IMG/VR virus record: IMGVR_UViG_3300009149_010511
Coordinates: 1-61,751 of that record
DNA length: 61,751 nt
Source: a virus
Direction: 5' to 3' (one strand)
Shown one piece after another: positions 57,781-61,751 of the stretch. Every line of letters begins with the position of its first letter. Positions within the stretch are counted from its first letter, which is position 1. Below the pieces are notes generated by a model, which made no database searches, had not been told where the DNA came from, and was given only the letters and a program-made list of their open reading frames with translations. A program made the translations under genes and the position numbers.

Positions 57781-58293
57781 CTACTGATCTAAGTATATAA
57801 GTAACTGTAATGTCTTCTGTAACATAGCATAAAATGGTTGAGGAAAATGGAATCTATTAGCCTGTCGTATTTCTAAGCATTCTAATACATCAGTCCCATA
57901 CTGCTTACTTCTAGCATACCAGTCTATTGCTAACTCCATCATAGCTGCTTCTTCCATCTCTGTAATATCTTTGTAAAATTCTGGATGGTGATCGTTTACT
58001 TCATAATGTTTTCTGATGTAAACCATCTTTTCATCAGATGCTACTTTTGTGACATTAGGATCTTTTAATGCTGCAACATCGTCTGCAAACTTAGCCATCC
58101 CATAGAATTCATTTTTTGTAAATTTACTTAAATCATGCGATGCTACTCTTTCGGCTAATATTCTTGCGTATTCTACTTTCCTTTTTTCTAACAAATGAAG
58201 TACAACTTTGTTTCCAATCTCTAATACAAATGATCTATGTATGAGTGTATCATTCATTTGAGCAGTGCAGTTCTTTTGTAGAGTATCACTCAT
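57781..58293 (-). CDS. DUF5662-like protein (HD-like)
   Basis: This protein has 170 residues. ERVASHDLSKFTKNEFYGMA, HYEVNDHHPEFYKD and MMELAIDWYARSKQYG match DUF5662: H-D-x-S-K-F, N-x-H-H-P-E and D-W-x-A-R-S. The His/Asp pairs suggest an HD-type metal hydrolase on nucleotides; the substrate is unknown. The ATG overlaps the TGA of a frame discussed for 58290-58477. Confidence 0.7.
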   Translation of the reverse strand: MSDTLQKNCTAQMNDTLIHRSFVLEIGNKVVLHLLEKRKVEYARILAERVASHDLSKFTKNEFYGMAKFADDVAALKDPNVTKVASDEKMVYIRKHYEVNDHHPEFYKDITEMEEAAMMELAIDWYARSKQYGTDVLECLEIRQANRFHFPQPFYAMLQKTLQLLIYLDQ

Positions 58294-58477
58294 TTAGTAT
58301 CCTTAATGTTGTTAGTAGGGATTACAGGGTTGGTAATCTTTTTATCAACAACCAACCCTGCTGTAATAGTGAACTGCCTGCGCTTCTTAGCGACTCGACT
58401 TCCTGCTTCATAGATTCCGGTAATCCAGACATCTCCACAGGCTCTTCGGACAGTCCCTGCCGTGTACTAAGTAAAGA
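58290..58477 (-). other. gap with two competing reading frames, possible broken or frameshifted gene
   Basis: Frame 1: ATG 58432 opens MSGLPESMKQEVESLRSAGS and ends at TAA 58322. Frame 2: open from 58466 (just after a TAG) to TGA 58290, ending RRQFTITAGLVVDKKITNPV then IPTNNIKDTK; it lacks a standard start, but its stop overlaps the next ATG (ATGA) as in real genes here. Frame 2 lies in the -1 phase relative to frame 1. A frameshifted or decayed gene, or programmed frameshifting, would join them. Confidence 0.35.
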
Positions 58478-58666
58478 TTATTTTACTTCACCCTTTTCTA
58501 CTGCGATGCTGTACTTACGGAAAGCAGCATTAGCTTTTTCAAGTTGTCTCTGAGCCTTACGTGCTCTAAGACCTGCGGACTTGTTCCCTTTGTCGTAGAA
58601 CTTGTCCATTTCAGCTTTCACCTCTTCCATTAGTACATAAATTTCGGTTCTGTGATCGGCTCCCAT
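58478..58666 (-). CDS. histone H1-like (Hc1-type) protein
   Basis: This protein has 62 residues. DKGNKSAGLRARKAQRQLEK is the core of the bacterial/phage histone H1-like family (K-G-N-K-x-A-G-x-R-A-R-K-A-x-x-x-L-x-K), followed by ANAAFRKYSIAVEKGE. It is basic and helical and may bind phage or host DNA. AAAGGAGGTAAACGT precedes the ATG. A 22-bp palindrome lies between it and the upstream gene. Confidence 0.7.
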   Translation of the reverse strand: MGADHRTEIYVLMEEVKAEMDKFYDKGNKSAGLRARKAQRQLEKANAAFRKYSIAVEKGEVK

Positions 58667-58692
58667 ACGTTTACCTCCTTTGGCAAATTAAA

Positions 58693-58714
58693 ATGAGTAA
58701 TTATAATTACTCAT
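58693..58714 (-). terminator. 22-bp perfect palindrome, AT-rich terminator or operator
   Basis: ATGAGTAATTA-TAATTACTCAT is a perfect palindrome that includes the stop codon of the upstream gene (58707-58709). On the transcribed strand it is followed by TTTTAATTT. It could be a weak intrinsic terminator or a protein-binding site ahead of the histone-like gene. Confidence 0.5.
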
Positions 58715-58931
58715 AATAGTTAACTTTTGTTTTTAAAACTTTTTTATCTTTAGGCTTTCTTGCTATCTTCGCAATAACTGCGACTCCCTCCTCGGCTAAA
58801 AAGTCCTCATAATCTTCTTCCGTCATTCTAAAAGCGCATGAATCGACAGTACAGAAAATAATATCTTCTCCTCCAGGTACATTCATTACTTCCAGCAGTT
58901 TACCGCAAACAGGGCATACAAACTCTGACAA
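58707..58931 (-). CDS. small zinc-ribbon protein
   Basis: This protein has 74 residues and appears to start with TTG at 58931, nine bases after GGAGGA. MSEFVCPVCGKLLEVMNVPG then IFCTVDSCAF give C-x2-C...C-x4-C. The tail is basic. Such ribbons in phages bind RNA polymerase, tRNA or DNA; no specific assignment is possible. Confidence 0.6.
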   Translation of the reverse strand: MSEFVCPVCGKLLEVMNVPGGEDIIFCTVDSCAFRMTEEDYEDFLAEEGVAVIAKIARKPKDKKVLKTKVNYYE

Positions 58932-58933
58932 AA

Positions 58934-60268
58934 CTATTGTCCTCCTTTACTAAGTGTAGTTACAAACTGGAGTCCGTCCTCTTTAGTTTTAATCTTTCCT
59001 TGTATTTGTAACTCAATTACTTGTTTTTTTATCTCACCTATTTGTTTACCTGAGATATCTTTTATTATATCCATAATTTCAAAACCATCTATAACACAGG
59101 CAACAACTGACTTAGCTTTAATACTGATGTTTTGTTTCAAGGTTTCAATCCTCGCAGCAAGTGGCTCATTGTCTACTAATTCTCTATCCGCACGCACTAG
59201 CATTATCGAAGGCTCCAAGTAACTGTAATGCTCTCGTATAAATTTCGCAACAGTTTTATCCGAACCTTTAGCCGCGATCTCTTTAATCTTAATGTGTGCC
59301 GCCACGACGTGTTTTGCAAGTTTTCTCTCCTTCGCAGGCATATGTAATCTTCTAAAAATTACTCGAACCATTTCTGCTCCAACTTCGTCATGCCCCTTAA
59401 AGTTGTATGTTCCGTATTTTTCAGAAATACCTCTTGTACGCTTTTTTCCTACATCGTGTAAGAGAGCAATTAACCTTAGCATTGGGTCTGGTGTCTGCTC
59501 TGCCATATACTGCATGACATCTAAGGAATGCTCGAATACACTTTTAATATGATATCTACTATATTGTGAGAAGTCGATTAGATCATGGAGTTCAGGAAGT
59601 ATATGATGTAACATGTTTGTATCAACTAAAAGTCTAATACCCCTCTTAATTGCATGTGGAGGAGCTGTTAACATTTTTAATAACTCTACAGACACCCTCT
59701 CACCAGAGAGCTTGGTTATGCTTTGGGAGTTCTGCTTAATGGCCCGGTAAAGTGTCGGAGCTAAAGAAAAACCAAGCAGAACTGCGCAATTCAATGCTCT
59801 CAGCATTCTAAGATAATCCTGAGTCATTTTATCTTGTGGACAACCGACTGACCGAACTATTTGGTTTTCTAAATCTTTTAATCCTCCTAAAGGATCAATA
59901 ATTTCTCCTGTCACAGGATCCAGTGCCATAGCGTTTACAGTAAAATCTCTTCTTACTAAATCTTTCTCTATACTGTTTATAAATGTAACATTAGCATGTC
60001 TCCCATTTTGATTACTGTCTGTCCTAAAGGTACCTACTTCAAGAATGCTGTCCTTGTACTTTACTTGGACAGACCCATAAGTCTTACCCAAGTCTCTGCT
60101 ATCAGGAAAAAGCTTCTTTACAATATCAGGTGTAGCATTAGTAGCAATATCGAAATCTTTAGGAAGTCTGTCTAGAAGTATATCTCTAACAGCTCCTCCA
60201 ACTATGTAAGCTTGAAAGCCTTGATACTGTAATATTTTTATTATTTCTGTAGCATTCTTTAAAGACAT
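58934..60268 (-). CDS. cca: CCA-adding enzyme (tRNA nucleotidyltransferase) with HD domain
   Basis: This protein has 444 residues. YIVGGAVRDILLDRLPKDFD has the class II nucleotidyltransferase G-G-x-x-R-D and D-F-D (D38, D40); RRDFTVNAMALDP and MLRALNCAVLLGF follow as in PcnB/Cca. LIALLHDVGKKRTRG is an HD phosphohydrolase motif. It adds or repairs the CCA end of tRNAs and may keep tRNAs active during infection. In L-R-A-x-x-C the usual R-F is replaced by N-C. Its ATG shares a base with the upstream TAA. Confidence 0.85.
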   Translation of the reverse strand: MSLKNATEIIKILQYQGFQAYIVGGAVRDILLDRLPKDFDIATNATPDIVKKLFPDSRDLGKTYGSVQVKYKDSILEVGTFRTDSNQNGRHANVTFINSIEKDLVRRDFTVNAMALDPVTGEIIDPLGGLKDLENQIVRSVGCPQDKMTQDYLRMLRALNCAVLLGFSLAPTLYRAIKQNSQSITKLSGERVSVELLKMLTAPPHAIKRGIRLLVDTNMLHHILPELHDLIDFSQYSRYHIKSVFEHSLDVMQYMAEQTPDPMLRLIALLHDVGKKRTRGISEKYGTYNFKGHDEVGAEMVRVIFRRLHMPAKERKLAKHVVAAHIKIKEIAAKGSDKTVAKFIREHYSYLEPSIMLVRADRELVDNEPLAARIETLKQNISIKAKSVVACVIDGFEIMDIIKDISGKQIGEIKKQVIELQIQGKIKTKEDGLQFVTTLSKGGQ

Positions 60269-61167
60269 TACACGCTCTTTGTATCCACTGAGTCAAGACC
60301 CTTCCAACGTTTTGTAGAACTCCAGAGGTATGCAGCAGGAAATTCCATATACTTTCTTTTACCTTTCTTTACTTCTACCTTAGAAAGTGATAAATTAAAA
60401 CTAACTTCATCTTCAGTTGGGAAAGGGCGTCTCTTTCCTCTGTAGTATGCAACGTCTGTAAATCTTGTGTATATAAGCTTTACAAGTCGTGTTTCTAGCT
60501 CCTTAGACTGCAAAGTTCCCTGTATGTAAGAATTATATACAGTTTTAGTTATAGTCTTTATTATTGTACTAGAAGCCTTTTTTGCAAACTTAGGAAGATC
60601 AACATAATCAGGAGTAAATGTTTCGCCTGCTTTATGTGCTTTTATTCCTTTTACCATAGACGACACAAGCGCATTTATATCTGCTTGCATTTCCTCAGGA
60701 CCTTTTTTGCTAATGTTGCCAAGCTCAAGCACAGGAAGTGTATGCTTATCTTTAGGAAATAATGTTTCCTGACCTGGAGTGGAACAATAATCAGTGTCAA
60801 TTGCAGGTAACATAATTGGCGTAGATTTAGTTGAATGTCCTAACATCATTTTTGCAACATTCTTAATATAAGGCTGGATAACATCCTTATCAAAAGAATA
60901 CTCTGCTCCTGCAAGACCCTTTTCTAAGTTACGCACCCTGGATGGACGCATATAAGCATAACCTGGAAGTAAGTCAGCCTTGAAAAATTTTAAGACTGTT
61001 CTTCTAGAACAATTCAACTGTTTTGCTATGTAAGCGGTACCTACCTCGGCTTCTTCAGGAATTAAAGCATCTCCCGGACATAGAATAATCTTAGCGTTTT
61101 TAAGGTTTTGTAAACTCTTGTGAAGTTTTACTCCTAATTTAAGTAGAACTGCTTCTAATTTACTCAT
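60268..61167 (-). CDS. HTH DNA-binding protein of unknown function
   Basis: This protein has 299 residues. I chose ATG 61167, after AGGAGGGATACGTAAC. EVGTAYIAKQLNCSRRTVLK then FFKADLLPGYAYMRPSRVRN matches a MerR/excisionase-like helix-turn-helix that ends in a G-Y-x-x-R/P wing. The remaining 200 residues are helical with no recognised domain. It may be a transcription regulator or replication protein; one base overlaps the CCA-adding enzyme gene. Confidence 0.6.
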   Translation of the reverse strand: MSKLEAVLLKLGVKLHKSLQNLKNAKIILCPGDALIPEEAEVGTAYIAKQLNCSRRTVLKFFKADLLPGYAYMRPSRVRNLEKGLAGAEYSFDKDVIQPYIKNVAKMMLGHSTKSTPIMLPAIDTDYCSTPGQETLFPKDKHTLPVLELGNISKKGPEEMQADINALVSSMVKGIKAHKAGETFTPDYVDLPKFAKKASSTIIKTITKTVYNSYIQGTLQSKELETRLVKLIYTRFTDVAYYRGKRRPFPTEDEVSFNLSLSKVEVKKGKRKYMEFPAAYLWSSTKRWKGLDSVDTKSV

Positions 61168-61181
61168 GTTACGTATCCCTC

Positions 61182-61751
61182 CTATTTCTTTTTCATCGGA
61201 GAACCTTCCCAAGCAAGCTCAAACATTAACCCACGTATGAACTCAAAGAAGGTAACCTCTGTATCCATTTTTTCTCTATAAGAAAATTTTAATGGCTCAT
61301 TTGTAATGTAGACTTCGTTGTCTCGTTCTATTTTTAACTTAGCAGGTATTAAATTTCCTATAGGAGTATACTCTATAGCCCAGTGCGTATCGTCCCCTTC
61401 ATGTATAACACTAGGGGCTGCATACATATCAAGCCAGTTACTGCCTTCGCAGCATGTTACTCCTACTGATTTATAAATAACAACTTCTTTTACCTTGTAG
61501 GTTTCATCAACAATATGTCTTTTAACTTTAGCAGCTTCTAGCAAATCTTTTATGTGAGCATCCAGATTTTGTAAAGACTTATAATGAATAAACATCTTAA
61601 TAAAACTAAGAAATGTGCATTTGTCTTCAAGATAGATTTTCTCGCCTAAGTAGTGCAGTGCTTTCTTTTTACTTATAAGCTTCTCCACCTTTTGCGTAGA
61701 CACGCTTAGTAGCATTCCTTCAGCTGTAAGTCTAATGTGTTCTGTTGCCAT
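61182..61751 (-). CDS. unknown 189-residue protein at the window edge
   Basis: The ATG occupies the last three bases of the window, so the protein MATEHIRLTAEGMLLSVSTQ may be complete, but an upstream start or ribosome binding site cannot be checked. It has a helical front, then strands (VKEVVIYKSVGVTCCEGSNW) and LKIERDNEVYITNEPLKFSY. No motif is recognised. Confidence 0.5.
   Translation of the reverse strand: MATEHIRLTAEGMLLSVSTQKVEKLISKKKALHYLGEKIYLEDKCTFLSFIKMFIHYKSLQNLDAHIKDLLEAAKVKRHIVDETYKVKEVVIYKSVGVTCCEGSNWLDMYAAPSVIHEGDDTHWAIEYTPIGNLIPAKLKIERDNEVYITNEPLKFSYREKMDTEVTFFEFIRGLMFELAWEGSPMKKK

Noticed and set aside
1-61751. tRNA genes, CRISPR arrays, insertion sequences, integrase
   Set aside because: I looked for T-loop-like GTTCRANNC with matching stems, spaced direct repeats and transposase or recombinase motifs on both strands and saw none. 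A tRNAscan-SE or similar run would be decisive.

Overview
The window reads as part of the genome of a large, AT-rich contractile-tailed bacteriophage (a jumbo-type myovirus) or a close prophage relative. It contains a tail sheath, tail tube, gp6/J-like and gp25-like baseplate proteins, a phage sigma-70 factor, dUTPase, 5'-3' flap exonuclease, CCA-adding enzyme, lytic transglycosylase and dozens of small ORFans. Genes are packed with ATGA, TAATG or 8-bp overlaps and mostly have AGGAG-type ribosome binding sites. A signal-peptide protein with an outer-membrane-like C terminus (28142-28498) and an anchored transglycosylase suggest a Gram-negative host. I saw no tRNA gene, CRISPR array, insertion sequence or integrase. 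I do not assign a genus.

Layout. Bases 1-38662 are transcribed entirely on the + strand; 38659-61751 entirely on the - strand, the two arms meeting in overlapping stop codons. The + arm is virion-like: (i) 1-7865, a Nudix fusion protein, several membrane-anchored proteins, an ankyrin protein and an acetyltransferase; (ii) 7964-16830, tail sheath, tube, baseplate wedge and further membrane proteins, ending in a strong intrinsic terminator at 16866-16900; (iii) 16926-24208, a PrsW-like intramembrane protease, a second acetyltransferase, two Trp-pentad repeat proteins (one fused to an HEYGH metalloprotease domain) and more membrane proteins; (iv) 24225-28880, small hypothetical proteins; (v) 29112-32780, a dense chain of overlapping very small genes; (vi) 33225-38662, an acidic low-complexity protein, a PurD-like ATP-grasp enzyme, an HELAH metalloprotease and gp25.

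The - arm is early/middle-like. Reading from the window end leftwards: DNA-binding protein, CCA-adding enzyme, zinc ribbon, histone H1-like protein, DUF5662-like protein, dUTPase, permuted papain-like peptidase, flap exonuclease, a HAD phosphatase interrupted by an amber codon, sigma factor, an ORF that seems to start with ATT, zinc-ribbon proteins, a macro-like protein, a tandem-repeat protein, lytic transglycosylase, thioredoxin, a MazG-like protein, and a tandem array of small cysteine-rich proteins (40496-42421).

Two patterns stand out as possibly undescribed. First, at least eight proteins of the + arm share a C-terminal module: a basic helix, a transmembrane segment, a basic stop and, in six of them, two further hydrophobic segments. 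They sit beside three predicted proteases, two GNAT acetyltransferases and an ATP-grasp enzyme, so a membrane-inserting, processed set of virion or ejected proteins is a reasonable hypothesis. Second, many very small proteins from two distant clusters on opposite strands end in a common box, [FYL]-[IV]-F-x-x-[KR]-[KR], which looks like a shared interaction or targeting tail.
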